A DNA stretch of 64,000 nt from Subsaxibacter sp. CAU 1640 (GCF_023156585.1 NZ_JALNMI010000001.1:744001-808000), one strand, 5' to 3'. Positions 44,013 through 52,680 are shown, counted from the stretch's first letter. Made by a program: numbers and translations. The notes: generated by a model from the sequence alone, not told the origin.

Positions 44013-44080
44013 ACTAACCACTAACCACTAACCACTAACCACTAACCACTAACCACTAACCACTAACCACTAACCACTAA
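44013..44080 (+). repeat. Right heptamer array of cassette 2: nine perfect ACTAACC units
   Basis: ACTAACC is repeated nine times without error (44013-44075) and followed by a tenth partial unit ACTAA. The array ends exactly where the stop codon of the ABC ATPase gene begins (44081-44083). It starts 13 bases before the four-helix start codon on the minus strand, so it forms the whole leader of that gene. A perfect array of this length is prone to slippage and should vary between isolates. Confidence 0.95.
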
Positions 44081-44869
44081 TTACTCTTGAATACTCACCT
44101 TATAATTAATTCCATACGTTTTCGTCAGATTATCATCATTAAAAATATCCTTTACGGGACCAGTGGCAATTTTTTTCACATTTAAAAAAGTGACCCAATC
44201 AAAATATTCCGGAACTGTTTGTAAATCGTGATGTACCACAATCACTGTTTTGCCAGCCTTTCGCAATTCTTTTAAAATATTGATAATGGCAATTTCTGTT
44301 GTGGCATCAACACCTTGAAAAGGTTCATCCATAAAATAGATGGATGCATCCTGTACCAATGCCCTCGCCAAAAAAATACGCTGCTGTTGCCCACCCGAAA
44401 GCTGGCTGATTTGACGATTTTTAAAGGGGAGCATACCAACTTTCTCCAATGCTTCCAGTGCAGCCTTTTTTTCGTTTTGACCTGGACGTTTAATCCAACC
44501 CAAATTGCCATAAGTTCCCATCATCACAACATCGAGCGCAGTGGTGGGAAAATCCCAATCGACGCTTCCTTTTTGAGGCACATAGGCAACAAGCGAGCGT
44601 TGTGAATCATAGGGTTTTCCATAAATTCTCACGCTTCCAGCTATGGGTTTTAAAATTCCCAATATGGCTTTGATTAAGGTGGATTTTCCTGCACCATTAG
44701 GCCCTACAATCGCCATCAAAACACCTTCCGGAATTTCCAAATCGATATCCCAAAGGACAGGTTTGTAGTTGTAGGCAACAGTCAAATCATCTACTTTAAC
44801 TGCCAAAACTCCTGCGGAGGCAGGTGTTCCATTTTTTTCACCTAAATTTTTATTTTGAACCTCTTTCAT
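44081..44869 (-). CDS. Metal ABC transporter ATP-binding protein
   Basis: ATPase of a ZnuC/MntB/TroB-type importer, 262 aa. Walker A GPNGAGKS near residue 57, Q-loop [14 protein letters not shown], signature [13 protein letters not shown], Walker [13 protein letters not shown] and the switch His in VVHHDLQTV are intact. The N-terminus carries about 20 extra residues ([20 protein letters not shown]) encoded in part by a GC-rich palindrome (44811-44824, CCTGCGGAGGCAGG). This extension is unlike the family and may come from an inserted repeat or from a start chosen too far upstream. It is separated from its permeases by cassette 2. Confidence 0.93.
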   Translation of the reverse strand: MKEVQNKNLGEKNGTPASAGVLAVKVDDLTVAYNYKPVLWDIDLEIPEGVLMAIVGPNGAGKSTLIKAILGILKPIAGSVRIYGKPYDSQRSLVAYVPQKGSVDWDFPTTALDVVMMGTYGNLGWIKRPGQNEKKAALEALEKVGMLPFKNRQISQLSGGQQQRIFLARALVQDASIYFMDEPFQGVDATTEIAIINILKELRKAGKTVIVVHHDLQTVPEYFDWVTFLNVKKIATGPVKDIFNDDNLTKTYGINYKVSIQE

Positions 44870-44921
44870 CTTTTATATTTTAAGTGTGAAGGTCTTCGTG
44901 CTTCAAACCCCAACCTTCAAG

Positions 44922-45833
44922 CTACTTCAATGCGTTTACAATCGTATTGACATTATACTCAAACATCCCAATATAAGTGCCTTCTGTCGTACCAGCCGTT
45001 CCAAGGGCATCAGAATATAAGGTTCCGCCAATGGCAACCTCGTGACCTTTGGATTCGACAGCAGCTTGCAGAGCCTCGATGGTGCGTTTCGGCACCGAAC
45101 TTTCCACAAAAATGGCATTGACTTGTTTCTCAATAATAAAAGCGGCTAATTTCTGAACATCCTGCACACCAGCTTCCGTCGCAGTCGAAAGCCCTTGCAA
45201 ACCAACAACCTCAAAACCATAATTTTTCCCAAAATAGTTGAAGGCATCGTGTGCCGTTACCAATATTCGCTTATCTTTTGGGAGTGTTTGGATGGTGCTA
45301 TTAATGGTTGTTTGAAGCGCATCTAATTTTGATAAATAGGCAGCTTCGTTATCAGCATAATTGGTAGCATTTGTTGGATCTTTTTCCGAAAGAACTGCCG
45401 TCACTTTTTTTGCGAACGTTTTGAAATAATCGATGTTGAACCAAACGTGAGGGTCATAATTGGAAGCAAAATAATCTGAACCTATTAAGGTAGATTTGTC
45501 CAATTCTTCCGCCAATGCAATAGGTGTTTTTCCGCTACGCTCCATTTTTTCAAAGACTTCAACAAGCTTCCCTTCGAGATGTAAACCGTTATAAAAAATG
45601 ATATCGGCTTCGACCAATTTGGTCACATCGCCTTCACTCGCTTTGTAGAGATGAGGGTCCACGCCACTTCCCATTAAACCTTTGACGTTGATATGGTCGC
45701 CACCAATGTTTTTGACCAAATCGGTAATCATCGTTGTCGTTGTGACTATATTCAGTTTGCCGTTGCTGTTGGACTCTTTTTTACAGCCAAGAAAAACGGA
45801 ACAGATGAATAGTATATAAAGGATGTTTTTCAT
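44922..45833 (-). CDS. Metal ABC transporter substrate-binding lipoprotein (TroA family)
   Basis: Cluster 9 (TroA/ZnuA/MntA) metal-binding protein of 303 aa. Lipobox FLGC with Cys17 as the lipidated residue. Metal ligands expected in the family appear in SGVDPHLYKAS (His), DPHVWFN (His), a Glu in IFVESSVPKR and an Asp near the C-terminus (LYSDALG). The His-rich loop of zinc-specific ZnuA proteins is absent, which favours Mn2+ or Fe2+. It is in the middle of the operon led by the DtxR-type regulator. Confidence 0.92.
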   Translation of the reverse strand: MKNILYILFICSVFLGCKKESNSNGKLNIVTTTTMITDLVKNIGGDHINVKGLMGSGVDPHLYKASEGDVTKLVEADIIFYNGLHLEGKLVEVFEKMERSGKTPIALAEELDKSTLIGSDYFASNYDPHVWFNIDYFKTFAKKVTAVLSEKDPTNATNYADNEAAYLSKLDALQTTINSTIQTLPKDKRILVTAHDAFNYFGKNYGFEVVGLQGLSTATEAGVQDVQKLAAFIIEKQVNAIFVESSVPKRTIEALQAAVESKGHEVAIGGTLYSDALGTAGTTEGTYIGMFEYNVNTIVNALK

Positions 45834-45835
45834 AA

Positions 45836-46642
45836 TTAGTTATTTTTTGATGGAATTCTAAAGCTTAAACCTGCACTCAAGAGCAAATCTTGTCCTTTTG
45901 TGATACTGGTTCCCACAGTGGCATCCAATTGTAAATTATTGTTGACCAAATAGGTAAAACCTGCATCCCAAAGATGGTTGGCTTTACTGTTTTCAGGAAA
46001 GTCGCCATATAATTCTCCGTAAATGCCCAACTTTTCTGTAAGGCTGTGCCCGTAAGCGAGTGTGTAGATATAAGATGCTTCGGAAGAGTCGTCACCCCAA
46101 GCGGCTCCAAGATTGTAGGATAGACTTGAATTTTCAGACAAGGTATGAGCAAACGAAAATCGAAAATCGACGCCTGTCGTCTCTGGTTTGTAATCGGTTC
46201 CAGCGGTAAATGGAAGGAATAAATGACCTAGGAAGCCTATTTCTGGCATACATCCTTGTTCTTCGACTATAGTGGTTTTGAAACCCAATAAAAGAGGACT
46301 GAAGCCACTGGTCACATCATCTAAAGTAGTTCCATCCACCTTGGTTTTGCCTTCAACGAAATCCCAACCGACACGTAATTCTAGATTTTTGAGCAAACCG
46401 TAGCGAAGCAAGGTAGTATTGTAGGTGTAGGATTCTGTCTTAATTGAATTGTCTTCAAAAGTCTCGTAAAAGGAGCCTGTTTCAACTTGCAAAAAGCCTT
46501 TGGGCATCGCCGTGGGAGATTCTGTGGCATCTGGTCGGTCTGTTATTAATGCACCAAGAGTGTTGTCTTCTTGTGACAGCATCATCGTAGAAAAGAATCC
46601 CAAAATAGCAGAGCATATAACGTTGTTAAATTTCATTGACAT
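45836..46642 (-). CDS. Outer-membrane beta-barrel transporter (MetA-pathway/phenol-degradation type)
   Basis: Protein of 268 aa with signal peptide (about 1-23) and a barrel-like body of alternating strands ending in aromatic-rich segments: TDRPDATESPTAMPKGFLQVETG at the start (positions about 33-55), which is the mark of the 'MetA-pathway' transporter family, then repeated short strands and a last strand QDLLLSAGLSFRIPSK. It overlaps the regulator gene by 17 bases (or 11 with the second ATG) and the binding-protein gene follows after 2 bases, so it is part of the metal operon. Passage of the metal, or of its ligand, across the outer membrane is therefore likely but inferred. Confidence 0.82.
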   Translation of the reverse strand: MSMKFNNVICSAILGFFSTMMLSQEDNTLGALITDRPDATESPTAMPKGFLQVETGSFYETFEDNSIKTESYTYNTTLLRYGLLKNLELRVGWDFVEGKTKVDGTTLDDVTSGFSPLLLGFKTTIVEEQGCMPEIGFLGHLFLPFTAGTDYKPETTGVDFRFSFAHTLSENSSLSYNLGAAWGDDSSEASYIYTLAYGHSLTEKLGIYGELYGDFPENSKANHLWDAGFTYLVNNNLQLDATVGTSITKGQDLLLSAGLSFRIPSKNN

Positions 46643-47282
46643 AAATTATATTTGAAAAGTCTTCATTCAGAAGTATAGTGTTGTTATTAATGGAGATCTG
46701 CGTCATTCTATTTTTAGAAAATTGTTTAATGACCATAACAGCATTACCATATTTTAATCCATTTTGTGCGCAAAAATCAAAAAACTCCTTGTCGTCACTC
46801 ATCAATCTTGAGATGTTATACGTCTTTCCTTCCATAGATTCTGACAATGAAATGGACGAGTCTTCAGTAGTGATTATTCCATTCTCATTAGGAATAGGAT
46901 CACCATGTGGATCAAATTTCGGATTGCCCAAATACTCGCTGATTTTGTTTGCTAAAAAATCAGAGGTTTCATGTTCCAATAATTCAGCTTCGCGATGAAT
47001 CTCATGCAGGCTCATGTCAAAGGTTTTAAATAGAAATGCTTCCCAGAGGCGATGTTTCCTCACGACATTGATGGCCATTTTTGTACCTTTTTCTGTTAAC
47101 TGTAAGGCTTGATATTTTTCATAAAAAAGCAGATCCTTTGATGCAAGTTTCTTGGCCATATCAGTGGCTGCAGCATTGGAAATTCCTAATTTTTTAGCAA
47201 TATTTCCTGGCTTGGTGTCATTGTGGTCGTGAAGATCATTATTGTAAATAGCCTTTATAAAGTTTTCAGTAGCTACAGACAT
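46626..47282 (-). CDS. DtxR/MntR family metal-dependent transcriptional regulator
   Basis: Regulator of 218 aa. Winged helix at 1-70 (TENFIKAIYN, GNIAKKLGISNAAATDMAKKLAS, LTEKGTKMAINVVRKHRLWEAFL), a dimerization/metal domain at about 72-140 (LHEIHREAELLEHETSDFLANKI), then a FeoA/SH3-like C-terminal domain (about 150-218). The metal-binding E/H/C pattern is of the DtxR/MntR kind. It is the first gene of the metal ABC operon and has a 16-bp palindrome beside its promoter, so it is probably autoregulated with Fe2+ or Mn2+ as co-repressor. Confidence 0.93.
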   Translation of the reverse strand: MSVATENFIKAIYNNDLHDHNDTKPGNIAKKLGISNAAATDMAKKLASKDLLFYEKYQALQLTEKGTKMAINVVRKHRLWEAFLFKTFDMSLHEIHREAELLEHETSDFLANKISEYLGNPKFDPHGDPIPNENGIITTEDSSISLSESMEGKTYNISRLMSDDKEFFDFCAQNGLKYGNAVMVIKQFSKNRMTQISINNNTILLNEDFSNIIYVNEI

Positions 47283-47303
47283 TTACCTATGCTTTAAATT
47301 AAA

Positions 47304-47319
47304 TTTAAGTATACTTAAA
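47304..47319. promoter_or_regulatory. Palindromic operator of the DtxR-type regulator
   Basis: TTTAAGTATACTTAAA is a perfect 16-base palindrome. It lies 22 bases before the start codon of the regulator and directly downstream of the predicted -7 element (47327-47334), covering the transcription start. This is where a repressor of its own operon would be expected to bind. DtxR-type operators are palindromes of similar size. Confidence 0.7.
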
Positions 47320-47326
47320 ATATTTT

Positions 47327-47357
47327 CAAATGTAGCTAAAAAAATCTGTGTTGTCAA
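47327..47357 (-). promoter_or_regulatory. Promoter of the metal ABC operon
   Basis: On the minus strand TACATTTG (complement of 47327-47334) is a -7 element and TTG (complement of 47355-47357) a -33 element, with 20 bases between. The -33 region lies within the feo terminator stem. Confidence 0.6.
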
Positions 47358-47366
47358 GCACAGATT
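47334..47366 (-). terminator. Terminator of the feo operon
   Basis: Minus strand arms AATCTGTG (complement 47359-47366) and CACAGATT (complement 47343-47350) with an 8-base loop, followed by a T-run (47344 down to 47336). It is 24 bases after the stop codon of the small Cys-rich gene and overlaps the next promoter. Confidence 0.85.
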
Positions 47367-47389
47367 CATAAATTGTCTTAGTTTTGGAT

Positions 47390-47527
47390 TTAATGGCAAC
47401 CGCAATCGCTGCCAGTGCCGCAGCCTTTGTCAGCTTTCACTTTTTTGAAGAAGAATTTTTTTACTAAAAAACTCACGGCCAAGACAAGCGCAGTAAAAAC
47501 CAAAATATTTTGTAGAATAGTGTTCAT
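47390..47527 (-). CDS. FeoB-associated Cys-rich membrane protein (45 aa)
   Basis: Tiny membrane protein of 45 aa. It has one hydrophobic helix (NTILQNILVFTALVLAVSFL, residues 2-21), a basic stretch KKFFFKKVKADK, and a Cys-rich end GCGTGSDCGCH (Cys36, Cys42, Cys44). This is the pattern of the FeoB-associated Cys-rich protein family (FeoC position), found just after feoB. The gene begins 7 bases after the feoB stop codon and the terminator follows. A role in FeoB assembly or iron handling on the cytoplasmic face is inferred from the family and location. Confidence 0.9.
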   Translation of the reverse strand: MNTILQNILVFTALVLAVSFLVKKFFFKKVKADKGCGTGSDCGCH

Positions 47528-47534
47528 TTCTCCG

Positions 47535-49634
47535 TTATTTCAAAAATTGGTAGGCAATCAATGCAATAAGATAAGCAAAAGAACTCATAATCACAAGCTG
47601 CCAAATTGGCCATTTCCACGAATTGGTTTCACGTTTCACAATCGCCAAGGTGCTCATACACTGCATAGCGAAAGCATAAAAAAGCAACAATGAAATTCCA
47701 GATGCAAAATTAAATAAAGGTCCGCCTAGGATTGGATTGACTTCACCTGCCATCCGATTTTTGATTGTATCTTCATCATCACTTCCCACGCTGTAAATAG
47801 TAGCAAGAGTGCCCACAAAAACTTCTCTCGCAGCAAATGAACTGACGATGGCAATGCCTATTTTCCAGTCATAACCCAATGGACTGATCGCTGGTTCTAT
47901 GGCACGTCCTGTAATACCGATAAACGAATGTTCAAGCTTATAAGAAGCAATATGTTGCTGCAACTCATCCTCGTTTAGGTTTTGAGACGCATACTGTTCG
48001 GTAACAATAGATTCAGCATTGTTGAAATTGTCACCTGGCCCATAACTAGCCAAAAACCACAGAATAATGGAAATAGCCAAAATGATTTTTCCCGCACCCA
48101 AAACAAATGACTTTGTTTTTTCTATGACTGTCAAAGCAACATTTTTAAATAACGGCCATTTATAGTTGGGCATTTCGATCACAAAAAATGTTCTACTTTT
48201 TATGTTTAGTATTTTGTTGAGAATGTATGCAGAACCAATAGCGGCAGCAAATCCGATGAGGTAAAGCAGCATCAATGTCAATGCTTGGTAATTCAATCCG
48301 AAAAAGCGTTTTTCGGGAATAACCAACGAGATGATGATGAGATACACAGGAAGCCTTGCAGAGCACGTGGTAAAGGGTGTAACTAAAATAGTGATTAAAC
48401 GTTCTTTCCAACTTTCTATGTTCCGTGTAGCCATGATTGCAGGAATGGCGCAAGCCGTTCCAGAAATAAGAGGCACAACACTTTTGCCACTCAATCCAAA
48501 ACGTCTCATAATCCGATCCATCAAAAACACAACACGACTCATATAGCCACTTTCTTCAAGAACTGAAATAAATAAAAACAAAAAGGCAATTTGCGGGATG
48601 AAAATTACGATACCGCCAAGTCCAGGGATAATACCTTCTGCAAGTAAGTTTGTAAAAGCACCTGCGGGAAGCACGTTTTTAGTCCATTCGCTCAAAAAGG
48701 CAAAGCAACTGTCAATAAAATCCATCGGAACACTTGACCAATCATAAATAGCTTGAAAAATTGTCAAAAGTATAACGAAAAAGATGGCGTATCCCCAAAC
48801 TTTATGAGTCAAAATGCGATCGAATCGAATGCGTAAGTCTTTTGCTGATTTCAAATCAATCTTTTGACCTATTTTTAAGGTATCATTTATAAACTGATAT
48901 CTTTTAATGGTTTCTCTTTGCTGCAGGCGTTTTAGATCACTTTTTGATTTGGTTTTAAAATCAGCCACAGAGTCTATTTCGTTACGGTCTGTTTTACCAA
49001 AATTCACATCTTGAGTAATAACCAGCCAAAGCTTGTACAGCAACTGATTTGGAAAGGCTTTTCGAAGACCATCAAAATAATCCTTATCAATTTCGGAAGC
49101 ATTCATGCATGGTTCAACAGATAATTCTTTGAAGTTTGCGATGAGTTCTTTAAGATCGTCAATGCCAAGGTTCTTTCGGGTACTGACCAAGGCTATTTTT
49201 GTTTTGAGCCGCTCTTCTAGCAATTCAATATCAAGAGTAATACCCTTTCGAGTCATCCTGTCCGACATATTGATGACTAATATAGTAGGGATCTCAAGAT
49301 CCTTGATTTGTGTAAATAATAAAAGGTTCCGCTTTAAATGCTCAACATCACTAATGACTACAGCCACATCAGGAAAATCCTTGTCGTTTTTGTTCAACAG
49401 CAATTCAATGACTACGTTTTCATCCAGTGATGAAGCGTTTAAGCTATAAGTGCCTGGTAAATCTATGATATGGGCTTTCACGCCACGAGGCAATTTGCAG
49501 ATACCTTCTTTTTTCTCTACGGTAATGCCAGGATAATTGCCAACTTTTTGGTTTAAGCCAGTTAAAGAGTTAAATACGGAGGTTTTTCCCGTGTTAGGAT
49601 TCCCGATGAGGGCCACGTTGATTTGCTTGCTCAT
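47535..49634 (-). CDS. feoB: Ferrous iron transport protein B
   Basis: Fe2+ importer of the inner membrane, 699 aa. The N-terminal GTPase domain has G1 GNPNTGKTS (about 10-18), G3 DLPGTYS and G4 NMSD; a helical GDI-like part follows to about residue 270. The membrane part has two Gate regions, with conserved VVPLISGTACAIPAIMATR (the metal path Cys) and FAAREVFVGTL. Its start overlaps feoA by 4 bases. Neighbouring DtxR-type control and the small Cys-rich partner complete the unit. Confidence 0.96.
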   Translation of the reverse strand: MSKQINVALIGNPNTGKTSVFNSLTGLNQKVGNYPGITVEKKEGICKLPRGVKAHIIDLPGTYSLNASSLDENVVIELLLNKNDKDFPDVAVVISDVEHLKRNLLLFTQIKDLEIPTILVINMSDRMTRKGITLDIELLEERLKTKIALVSTRKNLGIDDLKELIANFKELSVEPCMNASEIDKDYFDGLRKAFPNQLLYKLWLVITQDVNFGKTDRNEIDSVADFKTKSKSDLKRLQQRETIKRYQFINDTLKIGQKIDLKSAKDLRIRFDRILTHKVWGYAIFFVILLTIFQAIYDWSSVPMDFIDSCFAFLSEWTKNVLPAGAFTNLLAEGIIPGLGGIVIFIPQIAFLFLFISVLEESGYMSRVVFLMDRIMRRFGLSGKSVVPLISGTACAIPAIMATRNIESWKERLITILVTPFTTCSARLPVYLIIISLVIPEKRFFGLNYQALTLMLLYLIGFAAAIGSAYILNKILNIKSRTFFVIEMPNYKWPLFKNVALTVIEKTKSFVLGAGKIILAISIILWFLASYGPGDNFNNAESIVTEQYASQNLNEDELQQHIASYKLEHSFIGITGRAIEPAISPLGYDWKIGIAIVSSFAAREVFVGTLATIYSVGSDDEDTIKNRMAGEVNPILGGPLFNFASGISLLLFYAFAMQCMSTLAIVKRETNSWKWPIWQLVIMSSFAYLIALIAYQFLK

Positions 49635-49861
49635 AAAATAACCTCAATTAAAATATGAATAGCGGTCTCTTTTCTAATCGCCAAATGTGTTCCACTGATA
49701 TTAAGATACATCGGATCCGCAAACGGAGCAACTTGAACAAGTTCTACAAAATTACCAGGCAAACATCCCATTTCCAGTAGCTTTAATGGAATATGGATGG
49801 AGGAAACATCAGTAATGATGCCTCTTTGCCCACGTTTAATCTGGTCTAATGTAGTCTGCAA
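49631..49861 (-). CDS. feoA: Ferrous iron transport protein A
   Basis: SH3-like protein of 76 aa that helps FeoB. Typical family features are IPLKLLEMGCLPGNFVELVQVAPFADP and HLAIRKETA. The only in-frame start that fits the family length is a TTG at 49861; an in-frame stop lies three codons upstream. It overlaps feoB by 4 bases and leads the feo operon. TACTTTTG (complement of 49888-49895) 26 bases upstream is a possible -7 element; an AT-rich stretch 49867-49883 (TTTAGATTGATTTTAAA) lies between. Confidence 0.92.
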   Translation of the reverse strand: MQTTLDQIKRGQRGIITDVSSIHIPLKLLEMGCLPGNFVELVQVAPFADPMYLNISGTHLAIRKETAIHILIEVIL

Positions 49862-49887
49862 GCTTATTTAGATTGATTTTAAAGAAG

Positions 49888-49895
49888 CAAAAGTA
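49888..49895 (-). promoter_or_regulatory. Candidate -7 element of the feo operon
   Basis: Minus-strand TACTTTTG fits TAnnTTTG and is 26 bases before the feoA TTG. No -33 element at the normal spacing was found. The stretch 49867-49883 just downstream (TTTA ... TAAA ends) is a weak candidate operator. Confidence 0.35.
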
Positions 49896-49939
49896 ATGCA
49901 AATATTCAGTGTAAAAAAATCGTAAGGAGAAAAGTCTGT

Positions 49940-50608
49940 TCAGTCTTCTTTCTTAAGGGTAGCGATATCCTCAAGTAAGCGCTCTATATCTTCCGGCTTG
50001 GTACCGTCATAATAACCTCGTATTTGCCTTTTTTTGTCAATCAACATAAAATTTTCAGTATGGATCATGTCATAGGCATCGCCTGTTCCGTCTGTTTTAA
50101 CCGCTAAATAACTCTTTCTGGCAAGGTTATAAATTTGCTTCTTGTCACCTGTTACCAAGTTCCATTTAGCATCATTGACGCCTTTTTCTAAAGCATATCG
50201 TTTTAATTGTGCTACACTGTCGATTTCTGGTGTCACGGAGTGCGATAAAAGCATCACATCATCATCCTTGGCAATTTTACTTTGAATCAATACCATGTGA
50301 TCGGTCATAATTGGGCATATAGTTTGGCAAGTGGTAAAGAAAAAGTCAGCTACATAAATTTTGTTTTTGTAGTTGTTTTGTGTAACGGTTTCGCCATTCT
50401 GGTTGATGAGTTTAAAATCTGCTATGGTGTGATATTTGCTGACATGCTGTATGGTACTATCCACCATTTCCGAATTGACGCGTGAGGGCTGGTATATAGG
50501 TAGCACTTTCTTCGGCTTCAAAATCGAATAAAAAATGGAAACTATTACGAGTGACAGAATAAGAAAGAAAATCCAGAAAAACTTAAACTGCTTAAAAAAG
50601 GACAACAT
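49940..50608 (-). CDS. SCO family protein (SCO1/SenC)
   Basis: Membrane-anchored thioredoxin-fold copper chaperone of 222 aa for the CuA site of cytochrome c oxidase. One N-terminal helix (about 8-28). The copper site is CQTIC in FFTTCQTICPIM (Cys-x3-Cys) and the His of DMIHTENFMLID. The start is divergent from the M1 peptidase gene. TATTTTTG (complement of 50644-50651) lies 35 bases upstream as a possible -7 element. Confidence 0.93.
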   Translation of the reverse strand: MLSFFKQFKFFWIFFLILSLVIVSIFYSILKPKKVLPIYQPSRVNSEMVDSTIQHVSKYHTIADFKLINQNGETVTQNNYKNKIYVADFFFTTCQTICPIMTDHMVLIQSKIAKDDDVMLLSHSVTPEIDSVAQLKRYALEKGVNDAKWNLVTGDKKQIYNLARKSYLAVKTDGTGDAYDMIHTENFMLIDKKRQIRGYYDGTKPEDIERLLEDIATLKKED

Positions 50609-50701
50609 TTGCTGAAATTAAGGGTTTGTGTAAGATTTGGGGGCAAAAATACGACACATATATAATAAATTGGGTATTTTTAACAACCTTAATAAGAATC
50701 T

Positions 50702-52639
50702 ATGCGACTATTTTTACGCTCTTTAATCATCTTGGTTTCTTACTGTTCATTTGGCCAAACGCTAGACCCATCTTTTAATTCCATAAGAGAGGCAGAAGCC
50801 AAAGCGGCCTTGAACCGTATGCAGTTTCGGGCAAATCCAAATACTGGGAATTACGATGTCAAATACCATCGGCTTGAATTTAATGTTGACCCGACTCAAG
50901 CTCAAATAAATGGAGATGTAACAACCTATTTTGAAGCGAAGTCACCTATGAATGAAATTACATTTGATCTGGCAAATAACATGATTGTATCGCAGGTCTT
51001 GCAAAGAGGGAATCCGTTGGCCTACACGCAAAATGCGAATGACGAACTGGTGATCACTTTGCCTGCGACTCAAAACGCTGGAGTCTTGGATTCTTTAACT
51101 GTTAGTTATTCAGGCAACCCAGTCAGTTCTGGTTTTGGCTCGTTTGAAGTAAACACGCATTCTGGAAAACCCGTGCTTTGGACATTGTCTGAGCCTTACG
51201 GTGCAAAGGGTTGGTGGCCATGCAAACAGGACTTGATAGACAAAATTGAGGAAATCGATGTATACATCACTTCTCCACAATTTAATCCAGATGGTGATGA
51301 GTACGTTTCTGTATCCAATGGTTTGGAACAAGGTCAAGTAATAAATGGATCAAATAAAACCACGCATTTTCACCATCAGTATCCCATTCCGGCATACCTT
51401 ATAGCTATTGCGGTAACCAATTATTCAGTGTATTCGCATAATGTTCCAAATAACGGGAACCCTTTTGAGATAGTAAACTATGTGTATCCAGAAAACTTGG
51501 CAAATGCTCAAAACAGCACGCCTGTAACCGTTGATATCATGAATCTTTTTTCAAATCTGTTTCAAGAGTATCCATTTTCTGATGAAAAATATGGCCATGC
51601 CCAATTCGGATGGGGAGGTGGCATGGAGCATACGACAGTGTCATTCATGGGGGGTTTTGGTAGGGGCTTAATAGCACATGAATTGGCTCATCAATGGTTT
51701 GGTGATAAAGTTACCTGTGGTAGCTGGAAAGATATTTGGCTCAATGAAGGTTTTGCTACCTATCTTTCTGGACTTACGGTAGAAAATCTTGACGGCAACG
51801 ATGACTTTAGAAGTTGGAAGCAGCAAACTGTAAATTATATAACCTCACAGCCCGATGGCGCTGTATATCTTTCAGATACGGATACTTTGAGCGTTGGTCG
51901 TATTTTTAGTGGAAGATTATCCTACGATAAAGGGGCAATGGTGTTGCACATGTTAAGAAAGAAATTGGGAGATACTGATTTTTACCAAGGATTGCAAAAT
52001 TATTTGAATGATCCTGACCATGCGTATGGATATGCAAAAACTGCCGATTTAATGAATATCTTGCAAGCTACAAGCGGAACTGATTTAACCGAATTTTTTA
52101 ACGATTGGATTTATAATCAAGGATATCCGACCTATTCAATCCAGTGGCACCAACCTACTGCTGCAGAGTTTGCAGTGCGCATCTCTCAAACCCAAAGTCA
52201 TCCTTCGGTCAGTTTTTTTGAAGCACCAGTGCCACTCCGTTTAATAGGTACACAGGGCGAGGTGATTGACATGGTGTTTGATAATACGGTCAATCAAGAA
52301 CTTTTCACAAGAACAGTTAATTTTACAGTAGCAAATGTTATTTTCGATCCAGAATCTGATTTGATTTCTAGAGACAATTCAGTAGAGTTAAACGTAAATG
52401 AACAATCCCTAGAACTACCATTCAAAATATTTCCAAACCCGGCATCTCAAACTCTTTATATTCAAAAACCAGAAGGCATGGTCATTTCCGAAGTGCGCAT
52501 CTATAACACTTTGGGTCAGTTATTGAGTCAGTCATCATTTACACCTGTAATGGACGTCTCCCATTTATCTACAGGTTTGCTTATGCTGCAGTTTGAAACC
52601 AATACAGGAACAATAACTAAATCATTGTTAAAAAATTAG
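50702..52639 (+). CDS. Secreted M1 family aminopeptidase with T9SS tail
   Basis: Zinc aminopeptidase of 645 aa. Signal peptide (about 1-18), an N-terminal beta-domain, then the catalytic domain with HELAHQWFG (His326, His330) and the third ligand Glu349 (NEGFATY), exactly 18 residues after the second His. The exopeptidase motif GAMEN appears as GGMEHTT. The usual C-terminal helical domain is absent, and a type A T9SS sorting domain (about 565-645, with FPNPASQTLYI) takes its place, so the enzyme is exported to or beyond the cell surface. It degrades peptides outside the cell, by family. Confidence 0.93.
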   Translation: MRLFLRSLIILVSYCSFGQTLDPSFNSIREAEAKAALNRMQFRANPNTGNYDVKYHRLEFNVDPTQAQINGDVTTYFEAKSPMNEITFDLANNMIVSQVLQRGNPLAYTQNANDELVITLPATQNAGVLDSLTVSYSGNPVSSGFGSFEVNTHSGKPVLWTLSEPYGAKGWWPCKQDLIDKIEEIDVYITSPQFNPDGDEYVSVSNGLEQGQVINGSNKTTHFHHQYPIPAYLIAIAVTNYSVYSHNVPNNGNPFEIVNYVYPENLANAQNSTPVTVDIMNLFSNLFQEYPFSDEKYGHAQFGWGGGMEHTTVSFMGGFGRGLIAHELAHQWFGDKVTCGSWKDIWLNEGFATYLSGLTVENLDGNDDFRSWKQQTVNYITSQPDGAVYLSDTDTLSVGRIFSGRLSYDKGAMVLHMLRKKLGDTDFYQGLQNYLNDPDHAYGYAKTADLMNILQATSGTDLTEFFNDWIYNQGYPTYSIQWHQPTAAEFAVRISQTQSHPSVSFFEAPVPLRLIGTQGEVIDMVFDNTVNQELFTRTVNFTVANVIFDPESDLISRDNSVELNVNEQSLELPFKIFPNPASQTLYIQKPEGMVISEVRIYNTLGQLLSQSSFTPVMDVSHLSTGLLMLQFETNTGTITKSLLKN

Positions 52640-52680
52640 GGAATACAATGGCAATAGTTTTCTAAATGGTGCTAAAACAC

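Noticed and set aside
44013-44080. Tandem repeat that might be taken for a CRISPR array or telomere-like end
   Set aside because: The unit is 7 bases with no spacers, it is internal to a chromosome, and no cas genes are near. It is reported as part of a cassette instead.
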